15,602 nt of DNA, from positions 1 to 15,602 of the forward strand of contig DJAM01000136.1 in NCBI GenBank assembly GCA_002429595.1. The letters are read 5' to 3'. Under the pieces are notes generated by a model, which did not search any database, was not told the DNA's origin, and worked only from the letters and a program-made list of their open reading frames with translations. This document shows positions 1 to 7,436 of this stretch, piece after piece. The position numbers and the translations under genes were made by a program. Origin of the DNA: Coxiellaceae bacterium UBA6002 (lineage in GTDB: Bacteria > Pseudomonadota > Gammaproteobacteria > UBA6002). Every line of letters starts with the position of its first letter. Position 1 is the stretch's first letter.

Positions 1-61
1 CAGGCGGGAATCCATGTTACGTGCGGCCTTAAGCATGGATTCCCGCCTGCGCGGGAATGAC
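1..61. repeat. Palindromic repeat, copy 1 (cut by window edge)
   Basis: The right arm (35-61) is complete and ends in GCGGGAATGAC. The left arm (1-15) pairs with it, and the loop is 19 bases (16-34). By comparison with the two complete copies (27-base arm, 19-base loop, 27-base arm), about 12 bases of left arm lie before the window. Bases 39-58 also fit the ATTCCC-N8-GGGAAT pattern known as dRS3 in Neisseria. Both arms differ from copy 3 at the same paired position (ATCCAT/ATGGAT instead of ACCCAT/ATGGGT), so pairing is kept. It lies upstream of ccmI. Confidence 0.85.
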
Positions 62-127
62 AGGCTACGGGACACTATGAAGTAAAACCCAGAAACCTTC
101 TAATTAGTAATAAATTTGGTGAGTTAC

Positions 128-1159
128 ATGCTTGGATTTTGGATCGTTATTGCAATTTTAACAATATCGGCTTGCGGATTTGTTTTAGTACCGCTGATTG
201 GTTCGCGACCACGCTCGCGCAATACAGCGCTTATCATTGCAACCTTTATTCCGATTATCGCGTTAGGACTCTATTTTTATGGAGGAAGCAGCGGAACATT
301 AAGCCAAACCATTACTAAAGAAAGAAATGCTAGTTACGTTAAATCAGCAATTGCACAATATGGCTCGCGCCAAAATATTATTCTAGCGCTTCGAAATCAG
401 CTGGAACATTTACCTGCACATGCTAATCATGCAAAAGGATGGTTTATTTTAGGTAAACTGTATTTCAATGAAAAACAATATAACGAAGCAATTGCAGCCT
501 TTTCAAAAGCTGTAGCATTAAAGCCAAGCGATCCCGAATACATTCTACAACTGGTATCAACAAAGTTTTTAATTACCCATCGTCTCGATCAAGATGATAA
601 ACGCTTGCTAAATCAATTACTGCAACTATCACCACAAAATATCAACGCCATAAATTTAATGGCGTTGAACGCTTATCAAGAAGGTGACTATCAAAAGGCA
701 ATTCATTATTGGGAAAGTTTATTAACTTATTTCCCACCAGCCTCTGAAGATGCCAAAGTGTTATTAACAATGATCCGACAAGCACAGCAACATGTTGGTA
801 CTGCTAATGATCATAAAATTACAGTTACAGTGGAGCTTGTCTCAAAATTTGAGAAGTTACTCAGTCATAATGAATCACTATTTGTTTATGCACTCGATGC
901 GCAAGGTTCGAACGTGCCACTCGCAGTTATCAGAACTACAACAAACCAATTACCAACCAAAATCATTTTAGATGACGCACACAACATGCTTCCAGGTCGA
1001 TCATTAAACAACGCCAAGCAAATAGTCGTTAGAGCCAGAATTTCAAAGTCAGGAACTGCAACAGCTCAAAAAGGAGACCTATATGGTCAAAGCGACATTA
1101 TAAAAAATCTATCAAACGATCCATCGGTGAAGATAATCATTAACGGTATCCAGAACTAA
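128..1159 (+). CDS. ccmI: Cytochrome c biogenesis protein CcmI (TPR)
   Basis: CcmI is the inner-membrane chaperone that holds apocytochrome c for haem ligation by CcmF/CcmH in System I maturation. The 343-residue product has membrane segments at about 2-24 and 33-51, TPR-like helices at about 102-135 and 172-203, and a periplasmic C-terminal domain (about 230-343). The C-terminal domain carries typical family blocks such as LFVYALDAQG, PLAVIRT, LDDAHNMLPG, ARISKSG and KGDLYG. The ATG at 128 is preferred because GGTGAG lies 4 bases upstream; in-frame TTG (116) and GTG (119) have no ribosome binding site. Oddity: the cytoplasmic loop between the two membrane segments is only about 8 residues (GSRPRSRN), whereas typical two-segment CcmI proteins have several tens of residues there. 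The rest of the ccm operon is not in the window, and a palindromic repeat lies just upstream. Confidence 0.85.
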   Translation: MLGFWIVIAILTISACGFVLVPLIGSRPRSRNTALIIATFIPIIALGLYFYGGSSGTLSQTITKERNASYVKSAIAQYGSRQNIILALRNQLEHLPAHANHAKGWFILGKLYFNEKQYNEAIAAFSKAVALKPSDPEYILQLVSTKFLITHRLDQDDKRLLNQLLQLSPQNINAINLMALNAYQEGDYQKAIHYWESLLTYFPPASEDAKVLLTMIRQAQQHVGTANDHKITVTVELVSKFEKLLSHNESLFVYALDAQGSNVPLAVIRTTTNQLPTKIILDDAHNMLPGRSLNNAKQIVVRARISKSGTATAQKGDLYGQSDIIKNLSNDPSVKIIINGIQN

Positions 1160-1167
1160 AAGAACGA

Positions 1168-1196
1168 TTGGCAAAATCAAAAGTATTTTTTATTAT
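1168..1196 (+). promoter_or_regulatory. Sigma-70-type promoter for the small exported protein
   Basis: TTGGCA (1168-1173) and TATTAT (1191-1196) are separated by exactly 17 bases; each matches the consensus at 5 of 6 positions. This predicts a start near 1203, about 30 bases before the ATG at 1233, so the gene need not be transcribed with ccmI. Confidence 0.6.
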
Positions 1197-1232
1197 AGCC
1201 TCGCTCTTCATAACTATTAAAAAGAGGTCCTA

Positions 1233-1670
1233 ATGAAAACAATTCCAAAAATAGTCCTTAGCCTTTTGACCATAGTTACATTAAGTTGTTCTTTTACCGC
1301 ACGAGCAGGTATAGATGACGTTCACACTGTAAAACATTCTGCCTCATACAACGAGGAAACCCACTTCAAACCCTCATGGCGTGACCAATACAAAACCGAC
1401 ATCCACATCGTGAACCTTAGTAACACACCGATTATGTTCAAGATACCAGGAACCCAGCTAATGGATTCTCTAAATTCCAACGAAGCAGAAGATTTCTATT
1501 TTGTTAAATATTACGGCTCTGTGGAGATCGTTTTATATGACGATGAAGGAAGAGAATTTTTCAGAAATTTAGTAGGAAATCATAAGACGGTTACTGTGGA
1601 AGATGTGTTGTATAGTGCGAGGAATAACGATAGTGCGAAGCGTCAGAAACTTAGAGTGAATATAAAATAA
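1233..1670 (+). CDS. Small exported protein of unknown function
   Basis: I do not recognise the family. The 145-residue product starts with a clear Sec signal peptide (MKTIPK, a hydrophobic core, then ARA before G26), predicting a mature periplasmic or secreted protein of about 120 residues. C19 is not in a proper lipobox (TLSC), so a lipoprotein is unlikely. The mature part alternates polar and hydrophobic residues (DIHIVNLSNTPIMFKI, GSVEIVLYDDEGREFF), suggesting a small beta-sandwich, and ends in a basic stretch (SAKRQKLRVNIK). AGAGG at 1223-1227 lies 5 bases before the ATG. The gene has its own promoter and is followed after 7 bases by palindrome copy 2, which could act as its 3' end. Confidence 0.7.
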   Translation: MKTIPKIVLSLLTIVTLSCSFTARAGIDDVHTVKHSASYNEETHFKPSWRDQYKTDIHIVNLSNTPIMFKIPGTQLMDSLNSNEAEDFYFVKYYGSVEIVLYDDEGREFFRNLVGNHKTVTVEDVLYSARNNDSAKRQKLRVNIK

Positions 1671-1677
1671 CTTTACT

Positions 1678-1750
1678 GTCATTCCCGCGAAGGCGGGGAC
1701 CCATTCCTCCAGCCGCACCGAAGATGGGTTCCCTCCTTCGCGGGAATGAC
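1678..1750. repeat. Palindromic repeat, copy 2 (73 bp)
   Basis: The left arm is 1678-1704, the loop 1705-1723 and the right arm 1724-1750. The outer 16 bases (GTCATTCCCGCGAAGG and its complement) pair perfectly; two mismatches lie further in. Compared with copy 3, base 13 of the arm is A instead of C and its partner is changed to match. The loop (CCTCCAGCCGCACC) is recognisably the same as in copy 3. Further GGATGAC-like tags follow at 1760 and 1779. The transcript would form a long stable hairpin just after the preceding gene, but no T-run follows, so a terminator role is uncertain. Confidence 0.9.
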
Positions 1751-1792
1751 AACATGTGCGGATGACAATAATGTTCGTGGATGAGACAATCC

Positions 1793-1823
1793 CGCCAAAA
1801 AAATCAACCCTCGCCAAAAAAAT
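1793..1823 (+). repeat. Direct repeat CGCCAAAAAAAT, two copies
   Basis: Identical 12-mers lie at 1793-1804 and 1812-1823, 19 bases apart start to start. They sit immediately upstream of, and overlap, the candidate porin promoter. They could be a regulator site or an A-tract upstream element; the sequence alone does not decide. Confidence 0.6.
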
Positions 1824-1839
1824 TTTCTTTTGATACAAT
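1811..1839 (+). promoter_or_regulatory. Candidate promoter for the porin gene
   Basis: TCGCCA (1811-1816, 4 of 6) and TACAAT (1834-1839, 5 of 6) are spaced by 17 bases, with A- and T-tracts in between. The start would be near 1846, about 40 bases before the porin ATG. Confidence 0.45.
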
Positions 1840-1884
1840 GCCTTAACAGGCTTTCCAGCTAAATAAAACATTCATGGATCGAGA

Positions 1885-3057
1885 ATGACAAAAAGATTAT
1901 TGCAAGGATTCTTTGCACTCTCTTTGGCTTTTAGCACAGGTAATGTGTGGGCTGCTATCAAATACGAAGACACTACTAAAGATAATCCTCGCTTTGGTTT
2001 CTATGGTCAGGTCGACTCAGTTTCGTTTTCAGGTGATGTCTTTGATACAGTCAATCATCAGCAAAATTTCGAAAGTTGTGTCAATATGCCTAGAGGTCGA
2101 TACTTTATCATTGGCAAGAGCCATGATGTCAGTTATTACTTTGCATTTGATGCAGCTGAGAAAGAGCTTCGAGAGGGTTACTTTCGCTTTGAACGTTTTC
2201 CTTGCTTCTGGCTGACGGTGGGACAGTTTAAAGCGCCGTATAACATTTGGTTTTTGACCTCGCAGAGTCAGGGCAATACTCTCGAAATAAGTTTACCTGC
2301 CCAAGCCTTTAACCTTGACTATCGTACCGGAGTTATGGCGCAATTTTTTAGTCGCTATTTAACTTTGAGTACGGCATTAATTGGGCCGCAGAATAATAAC
2401 ACCATTCGGGGGCAGCAAGTTCATGGTCATGTTCCTCTGGCTGGGAATGGTCGGATTACCTTCGTGCCACTTCGAAAAGACTGCTATGTTTTGCACTTAG
2501 CGATAGCAGGTGTGATTCAAGAGACTGATTCCACGAATACTATAGCTTTTGAAGCCATACCCGAAGTACAAGCGGTACCTGAGCATGTTCTCGTTGATAC
2601 CGGTCGGATTCCTCAGTGCCGTAACTATGTTGGAGTGGCCGGCGAAGGGATGTTAATGTTAAATTCTCTGATACTGGGCGGTGAATATTATAATAATGAG
2701 GTCAATCGTTATGGTTTAAATGATCTTAATTTCACCGGCTATATGTTTTATGTCGATTATTTTTTAACCGGTGAGCATTATCTCTATAACTACAAATGTG
2801 GTTGTTTTAATGGCATCAGCAAAATTCGTCATTGTTATGGTGCTTGGGAGCTTGTGGGTCGGTACTCTGAAATCGATTTAAACGCTCAAGGTATCCAAGG
2901 CGGTATCGAAGATAATATCACCTTCGGAATAAATTGGTGGGCCAACGAGCATGTGCGGATGCAAGGAAATTATATATTGGCAAGAGCACATCCTTCTGAA
3001 AATGGCGCAGACCGCAATATCAATATATTTGCAATACGTTTTCAATTACTGCTTTAG
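1885..3057 (+). CDS. OprO/OprP-type outer-membrane porin, cysteine-rich
   Basis: A predicted trimeric outer-membrane beta-barrel porin of the phosphate-selective OprO/OprP family; the real substrate cannot be told from sequence. The 390 residues start with a signal peptide (cut after VWA, residue 23). They include typical family blocks: the N-terminal FGFYGQVDSVSF, VGQFKAPYN, then near the C-terminus AWELVGRYSEIDLN, GINWWANEHVRMQGNY and IRFQLLL. The barrel ends in Leu rather than the usual aromatic residue. Seven cysteines (65, 107, 200, 245, 305, 307, 317) are unusual for this family and suggest disulphide bonding. The ribosome binding site is weak (GAG directly before ATG). The stop overlaps the uvrB stop on the other strand by 4 bases, leaving no room for a terminator. 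The family call is firm; the specificity is not. Confidence 0.75.
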   Translation: MTKRLLQGFFALSLAFSTGNVWAAIKYEDTTKDNPRFGFYGQVDSVSFSGDVFDTVNHQQNFESCVNMPRGRYFIIGKSHDVSYYFAFDAAEKELREGYFRFERFPCFWLTVGQFKAPYNIWFLTSQSQGNTLEISLPAQAFNLDYRTGVMAQFFSRYLTLSTALIGPQNNNTIRGQQVHGHVPLAGNGRITFVPLRKDCYVLHLAIAGVIQETDSTNTIAFEAIPEVQAVPEHVLVDTGRIPQCRNYVGVAGEGMLMLNSLILGGEYYNNEVNRYGLNDLNFTGYMFYVDYFLTGEHYLYNYKCGCFNGISKIRHCYGAWELVGRYSEIDLNAQGIQGGIEDNITFGINWWANEHVRMQGNYILARAHPSENGADRNINIFAIRFQLLL

Positions 3058-5054
3058 TCGCCACCTTTGCTGATCATGAGATCGCGAACCCGTTTAATTT
3101 CATCGCGGATTTTAGCGGCTTCTTCAAATTCTAGATTTTTAGCATGAGTAAACATTTGCTCTTCTAGCTGCTTAATCTCTTTCGACAATTGCTGACCAGA
3201 AAATGTTGCATACTTGGCAACTTGCTCTTCCAAGTACATTCCGCGAGCAGTTGAAGTGGCAGTATCCAAAATATCTTTGACTGCTTTCTCGATGCCTTTA
3301 GGAGTGATATTGTGGACTCTATTATATTCTTCTTGAACTTTTCGGCGTCGTTCAGTTTCATCGATGGCGCGTTGCATTGACTTCGTAATAACGTCAGCAT
3401 ACATGATCACCAGCCCATTAATATTTCGAGCAGCACGACCGATAGTTTGAATGAGTGATCGGTCTGAGCGAAGGAAACCTTCTTTGTCTGCATCGAGAAT
3501 AGCCACCAGAGAAACTTCAGGTAAATCCAGACCTTCCCGTAAAAGGTTGATGCCAACTAAAACATCGAACACACCCATACGAAGATCACGTAAAATTTCC
3601 ACCCGCTCAACCGTATCAATATCAGAATGTAGATACCTAACCTTGACGCCATTTTCTAATAGATAATCCGTCAAATCTTCTGCCATTCTCTTGGTCAGCG
3701 TTGTGATTAAAACTCGTTCATTGAGGGCAACTCGTTTGCGAATCTCGGACAACACATCATCCACTTGGCTACGAACAGGTCGTACTTCAATCTTCGGGTC
3801 AACCAAGCCAGTGGGGCGAACGACTAACTCAACAACATTGTCTGACTTGTCGAGCTCATGGGGGCCAGGTGTTGCTGAGACATAAATAGTTTGTGGCGCT
3901 AAATGCTCAAATTCATCAAAGCGCAAGGGTCTATTATCTAACGCCGAAGGTAGTCGAAAACCGTATTCCACCAATGTTTCTTTACGGGAACGATCGCCAC
4001 GATACATTGCGCCAATTTGTGGCACGGTGACATGGGATTCATCGATAATTAATAATGCATTACTAGGCAAATAATCCATTAGGGTGGGGGGCGGCTCCCC
4101 GGCTTGGCGTCCAGATAAATATCGAGAATAATTTTCAATTCCTGAACAATAGCCCATTTCTAAAATCATTTCGATGTCGTACAACGTGCGTTGTTCAAGT
4201 CGCTGCGCTTCAACCAATTTGTCAGCATTCCGGAGTTGTTCCAATCTAGATTTCAACTCATCTTTAATTAAATCGATCGTATCCAGCAACTGTTGTCGTG
4301 GCGTCACGTAGTGAGTCTTAGGAAAGATAGTGACTCGTGGTGTTTTTGAAACAATTTCGCCAGTGAGTGGATCGAACAAACAAATACTCTCAACTTCGTC
4401 GTCGAAGAGCTCAACACGAACTGCTTCATAATCCGATTCAGCAGGAAAGATATCGACCACATCGCCACGGACCCGATAAGTGGCACGACGAAAATCAGCA
4501 TCATTACGAGAGTATTGCAATTCCGCAAGTCGTCTTAGTAAGCCGCGTTGATCAATATGTTCTCCAACATTAATATGAAGCACCATACTTAGGTAAGCCT
4601 TAGGATCACCTAAGCCATAAATGGCAGAAACCGTTGCAACGATAATGGTGTCCTTTCGCTCTAAAAGAGCTTTAGTTGCAGATAATCGCATTTGCTCAAT
4701 CTGTTCATTAATCGATGAATCTTTTTCAATATAAGTATCGGATGAAGGGACATATGCTTCGGGTTGGTAGTAGTCATAATAAGAGACAAAATAGGCAACC
4801 GCATTTTTGGGAAAGAAACTTTTCATCTCACTGTAAAGCTGAGCTGCTAGCGTTTTATTCGGCGCAATGATGATTGCAGGTCGTTGCACTTTTTCGATGA
4901 CGTGTGCAATCGTGTAGGTTTTACCAGAACCAGTAACCCCAAGTAGAGTTTGATAAAATAGCCCATCGTGTAACCCTTCAACGATTTTATTAATGGCTGC
5001 GGGCTGATCCCCAGAGGGTGTAAATTTAGATTCAATTATTAAATTTTTAGTCAT
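3054..5054 (-). CDS. uvrB: UvrABC excision nuclease subunit B
   Basis: UvrB is the damage-verifying helicase-like subunit of nucleotide excision repair; it is loaded by UvrA and then recruits UvrC. The 666 residues match the family length. Visible parts: Walker A GVTGSGKT (39-46), the DNA-clamping beta-hairpin region SYYDYYQPEAYVP (91-103), the DESH box (338-341), the motif GINLLREGLDLPE (501-513), motif VI QTIGRAARN (536-544), and a C-terminal UvrC/UvrA-binding UVR helix pair (about 623-659). The start MTKNLIIESKFTPSGDQP fits the usual N-terminus; the ribosome binding site is poor. It is divergent from the aminotransferase gene, a neighbourhood I recall from other gammaproteobacteria such as Pseudomonas. 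No CTGT-N8-ACAG LexA box is visible upstream, so SOS control is not supported. Confidence 0.97.
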   Translation of the reverse strand: MTKNLIIESKFTPSGDQPAAINKIVEGLHDGLFYQTLLGVTGSGKTYTIAHVIEKVQRPAIIIAPNKTLAAQLYSEMKSFFPKNAVAYFVSYYDYYQPEAYVPSSDTYIEKDSSINEQIEQMRLSATKALLERKDTIIVATVSAIYGLGDPKAYLSMVLHINVGEHIDQRGLLRRLAELQYSRNDADFRRATYRVRGDVVDIFPAESDYEAVRVELFDDEVESICLFDPLTGEIVSKTPRVTIFPKTHYVTPRQQLLDTIDLIKDELKSRLEQLRNADKLVEAQRLEQRTLYDIEMILEMGYCSGIENYSRYLSGRQAGEPPPTLMDYLPSNALLIIDESHVTVPQIGAMYRGDRSRKETLVEYGFRLPSALDNRPLRFDEFEHLAPQTIYVSATPGPHELDKSDNVVELVVRPTGLVDPKIEVRPVRSQVDDVLSEIRKRVALNERVLITTLTKRMAEDLTDYLLENGVKVRYLHSDIDTVERVEILRDLRMGVFDVLVGINLLREGLDLPEVSLVAILDADKEGFLRSDRSLIQTIGRAARNINGLVIMYADVITKSMQRAIDETERRRKVQEEYNRVHNITPKGIEKAVKDILDTATSTARGMYLEEQVAKYATFSGQQLSKEIKQLEEQMFTHAKNLEFEEAAKIRDEIKRVRDLMISKGGD

Positions 5055-5149
5055 GATGTATCTATTACTTTAAATGTGGTGACCTAGCGATTATTATTAT
5101 CTATTCAACAAATGCAAAGATTCATTAGATAACATTGCGCACTTGGCTG

Positions 5150-5171
5150 TCAGAAGCTGTTATTATTCTGA
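5150..5171. repeat. Short inverted repeat TCAGAA-N10-TTCTGA
   Basis: TCAGAA (5150-5155) and TTCTGA (5166-5171) are perfect 6-base inverted arms with 10 bases between their inner ends. The site lies 8 bases upstream of the candidate -35 of the aminotransferase promoter, an operator-like position. No regulator is identified. Confidence 0.35.
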
Positions 5172-5178
5172 AGTAGGA

Positions 5179-5205
5179 TTGAGAAGCTTAAACGCAACTT
5201 ATAGT
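5179..5205 (+). promoter_or_regulatory. Candidate promoter for the aminotransferase-birA pair
   Basis: TTGAGA (5179-5184, 5 of 6) and TATAGT (5200-5205, 5 of 6) are separated by 15 bases, slightly short of the ideal 17. The start would fall near 5212, about 40 bases before the ATG. Confidence 0.4.
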
Positions 5206-5251
5206 ATAGCAAGTTACCTAAAGTGAGAACCAGCAAAAATAGGATAAATTA

Positions 5252-6448
5252 ATGAATATTACCCTTTCTCAGAAAGTCGAATCTGTTAAACCATCTCCTA
5301 CACTGGCCGTTTCAAATCGAGCCGCGGAATTAAAAGCAAGCGGTAAAGACATTATCGATTTAGGTCTGGGAGAGCCTGATTTTGATACCCCTGAGCATAT
5401 TAAAGAAGCGGCAATAAAAGCTATTAAAGACGGTTTCACTAAATATACTGCGGTTGATGGCATTCCAAGTTTGAAAAAAGCTATCGTGATTAAGTTTGCT
5501 AAAGAAAATAGCTTACAGTATGAAACTAATCAAATTTTAGTTTCTAATGGTGCCAAACATAGCCTTTATAACATTTTTCAGGCGATGTTGAACAAGGGTG
5601 ATGAAGTCATTATCCCAGCTCCGTATTGGGTTTCCTATCCTGATATGGCCATTCTTGCCGACGCTCTGCCAGTTATTATTAAAACGACCATTGAAGGGAA
5701 CTTTAAAATCACTCCGGAACAGCTCGAAGCGGCGATTACTCCTAAAACCAAGCTCTTAATCCTCAACAGTCCTTCGAATCCTACTGGTGTTGCGTACAGT
5801 AGTAGTGAACTAGCGGCATTGGCTGAGGTACTCGTTAAATACCCACATGTATTTATTGTCACCGATGATATTTATGAACATATTTTATGGCGCGACGAAT
5901 CATTCTCTAACATCGTGAATGTCTGTGATGAATTATACAACCGTACCATTGTAGTGAATGGCGTTTCAAAGGCCTATGCAATGACCGGTTGGCGAATAGG
6001 TTATACAGCAGCAACTCCTACCATCATTAATGCCATGAAAAAAATTCAATCGCAAAGCACTTCCAACCCTTGTTCAATCGCCCAAGTTGCAGCGCAAGCG
6101 GCTTTAGAAGGTGACACAAGAGAATTGATTAAGATGGTCAGCGCTTTCAAAGAACGCCACGACTTCCTGGTCAATGCTCTAAATAATCTTAGTGGTTTTG
6201 AGTGCTTACCAGCTGATGGCACTTTTTATGCATTTCCTGATGCTCAAAAAGCAATGACGCAGTTAGGATTAAAAAATGACATTGAGTTGGCAGACTATTT
6301 ATTAAATGAAGCTCAGATAGCAGTGGTTCCCGGTTCAGCTTTTGGTGCTCCTGGTTATTTGCGTTTCTCGTATGCGACTAATCTCAACACCTTGCACAAA
6401 GCGATGGAGCGCGTAGAGCAAGCACTTAAAACCAAAGTGAATTCATAA
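5252..6448 (+). CDS. aspC: PLP-dependent aspartate aminotransferase (class I)
   Basis: Predicted to exchange amino groups between aspartate (possibly also other amino acids) and 2-oxoglutarate in the cytoplasm. The 398-residue protein belongs to the fold-type I, subgroup Ib-like aspartate aminotransferases. Visible are LGLGEPDFDTP (37-47), YTAVDGIPSL, PYWVSYPD (124-131), NPTG (176-179), the cofactor-binding D205 and Y208 in VTDDIYEH, the PLP-binding Lys240 in GVSKAYAMTGWRIGY, and the substrate-carboxylate Arg in GYLRFSY near residue 371. AGGA (5241-5244) lies 7 bases before the ATG. birA follows after 4 bases, so the two are probably co-transcribed. The symbol is by activity; subgroup Ib enzymes are also named aatA, and substrate range (including prephenate) cannot be judged here. 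Confidence 0.88.
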   Translation: MNITLSQKVESVKPSPTLAVSNRAAELKASGKDIIDLGLGEPDFDTPEHIKEAAIKAIKDGFTKYTAVDGIPSLKKAIVIKFAKENSLQYETNQILVSNGAKHSLYNIFQAMLNKGDEVIIPAPYWVSYPDMAILADALPVIIKTTIEGNFKITPEQLEAAITPKTKLLILNSPSNPTGVAYSSSELAALAEVLVKYPHVFIVTDDIYEHILWRDESFSNIVNVCDELYNRTIVVNGVSKAYAMTGWRIGYTAATPTIINAMKKIQSQSTSNPCSIAQVAAQAALEGDTRELIKMVSAFKERHDFLVNALNNLSGFECLPADGTFYAFPDAQKAMTQLGLKNDIELADYLLNEAQIAVVPGSAFGAPGYLRFSYATNLNTLHKAMERVEQALKTKVNS

Positions 6449-6452
6449 TCGG

Positions 6453-7427
6453 ATGGCATTGCGTCACGACCTCATTTCACTTTTAGCAGATGGCAAATTT
6501 CACTCTGGTGAGGAGCTGGGTCAAAAACTTTCGTTAACCCGAAGTGCTATTTGGAAAATCACTAAGCAACTCACCGATCTTGGTATTAATTTGCATCGTA
6601 TTAAAGGTAAGGGTTATCAAATTCCTTCTGGTATTGATTTACTTAATAACGAGATCATTTTAAATAAGATGAGCGATGTTGTAAAAAAGCGCATCAACTT
6701 GTTAGTGCTTAGCGAAGTGGATTCAACTAATCAATATCTATTAGAAAGTCGTTCGAAGCTACCTTCTGGATCTATCCTACTTGCAGAATATCAATCAAAG
6801 GGACGAGGGCGACAACAAAGAAAATGGGTATCGCCTTTTGGCGCAAACTTATATTGTTCACTACTGTGGAAATTTAATAAGGACCCGAGTGAACTAAATG
6901 GCTTAAGCCTTGCGACCGGTGTGGCATTAGTGAATGCTTTGGAACGTTGCGGATTACGAAATCTACAATTGAAATGGCCCAATGATTTATTATGGCAATA
7001 TCTAAAGTTTGCCGGCATCCTACTTGAAATGACAGCAGAAACCAATTCTCGTACCGAAATTGTTATCGGTATTGGAATCAATATCCACATGCCTAATATT
7101 AAAGAGATCAATCCAGACTGGATCGACGTTAGCTCGATCATTGGCCAAAAACTTGATCGCAACCTCTTAGCGACGTATTTAATTGAAGAATTGATCGACA
7201 TGGTAGCTACTTTCGAAACTAAGGGCTTTACGCCATTTGTGAGGGCTTGGCAGTCTTTGGACGCCTTCTATAATCTGCCTGTTAAAATCATCACACCACA
7301 TTCCGAACTCTCAGGTTTAGCGAAAGGGATTACGGAATCAGGAGAATTTTTATTGCAACAGGACAGCAGCAAACCAGCTTTAAAGTTTCTACACGGCGAC
7401 ATTAGCTTGCGAAAAAACGATTTTTAA
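6453..7427 (+). CDS. birA: Bifunctional biotin ligase / biotin operon repressor BirA
   Basis: BirA makes biotinyl-5'-AMP and transfers biotin to the acetyl-CoA carboxylase carrier protein; when substrate is scarce it represses biotin synthesis genes. The 324 residues (E. coli 321) have a full N-terminal winged helix (1-58, LSLTRSAIWKITKQL as the recognition region). The catalytic domain shows EVDSTNQYL (88-96), the biotinyl-adenylate loop GRGRQQRKW (117-125), KWPND (174-178), Lys185 in LKFAGILLE, and GIGINIHM. A C-terminal SH3-like domain contains LSGLAKGITESGEFLL. The N-terminal helix-turn-helix is kept, so it should still be a repressor, but no bio operator is in the window. It starts 4 bases after the aminotransferase stop with little ribosome binding site of its own, suggesting translational coupling. 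Confidence 0.95.
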   Translation: MALRHDLISLLADGKFHSGEELGQKLSLTRSAIWKITKQLTDLGINLHRIKGKGYQIPSGIDLLNNEIILNKMSDVVKKRINLLVLSEVDSTNQYLLESRSKLPSGSILLAEYQSKGRGRQQRKWVSPFGANLYCSLLWKFNKDPSELNGLSLATGVALVNALERCGLRNLQLKWPNDLLWQYLKFAGILLEMTAETNSRTEIVIGIGINIHMPNIKEINPDWIDVSSIIGQKLDRNLLATYLIEELIDMVATFETKGFTPFVRAWQSLDAFYNLPVKIITPHSELSGLAKGITESGEFLLQQDSSKPALKFLHGDISLRKNDF

Positions 7428-7436
7428 TACTTTGTT

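Larger units (their letters stand above)
5055..5251. other. Divergent intergenic region uvrB / aminotransferase
   Basis: 197 bases of A+T-rich sequence holding the start signals for both neighbours. On the plus strand a candidate promoter (5179-5205) and an inverted repeat (5150-5171) are seen. For uvrB I see A+T-rich stretches (for example ATTATTATTATC at 5090-5101) but no convincing -35/-10 pair. No RNA gene was found. Confidence 0.5.

Noticed and set aside
1569..1871. 100-residue reading frame on the minus strand
   Set aside because: It is the translation of palindrome copy 2; peptides such as SREGGNP...WVPAFAGMT are a well-known product of these repeats and not a gene. It also overlaps the real genes on both sides.
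5055..5251. LexA (SOS) box upstream of uvrB
   Set aside because: CTGTCAGAAGCTGTTA at 5147-5162 looks similar at first but lacks the ACAG half; no CTGT-N8-ACAG is present.
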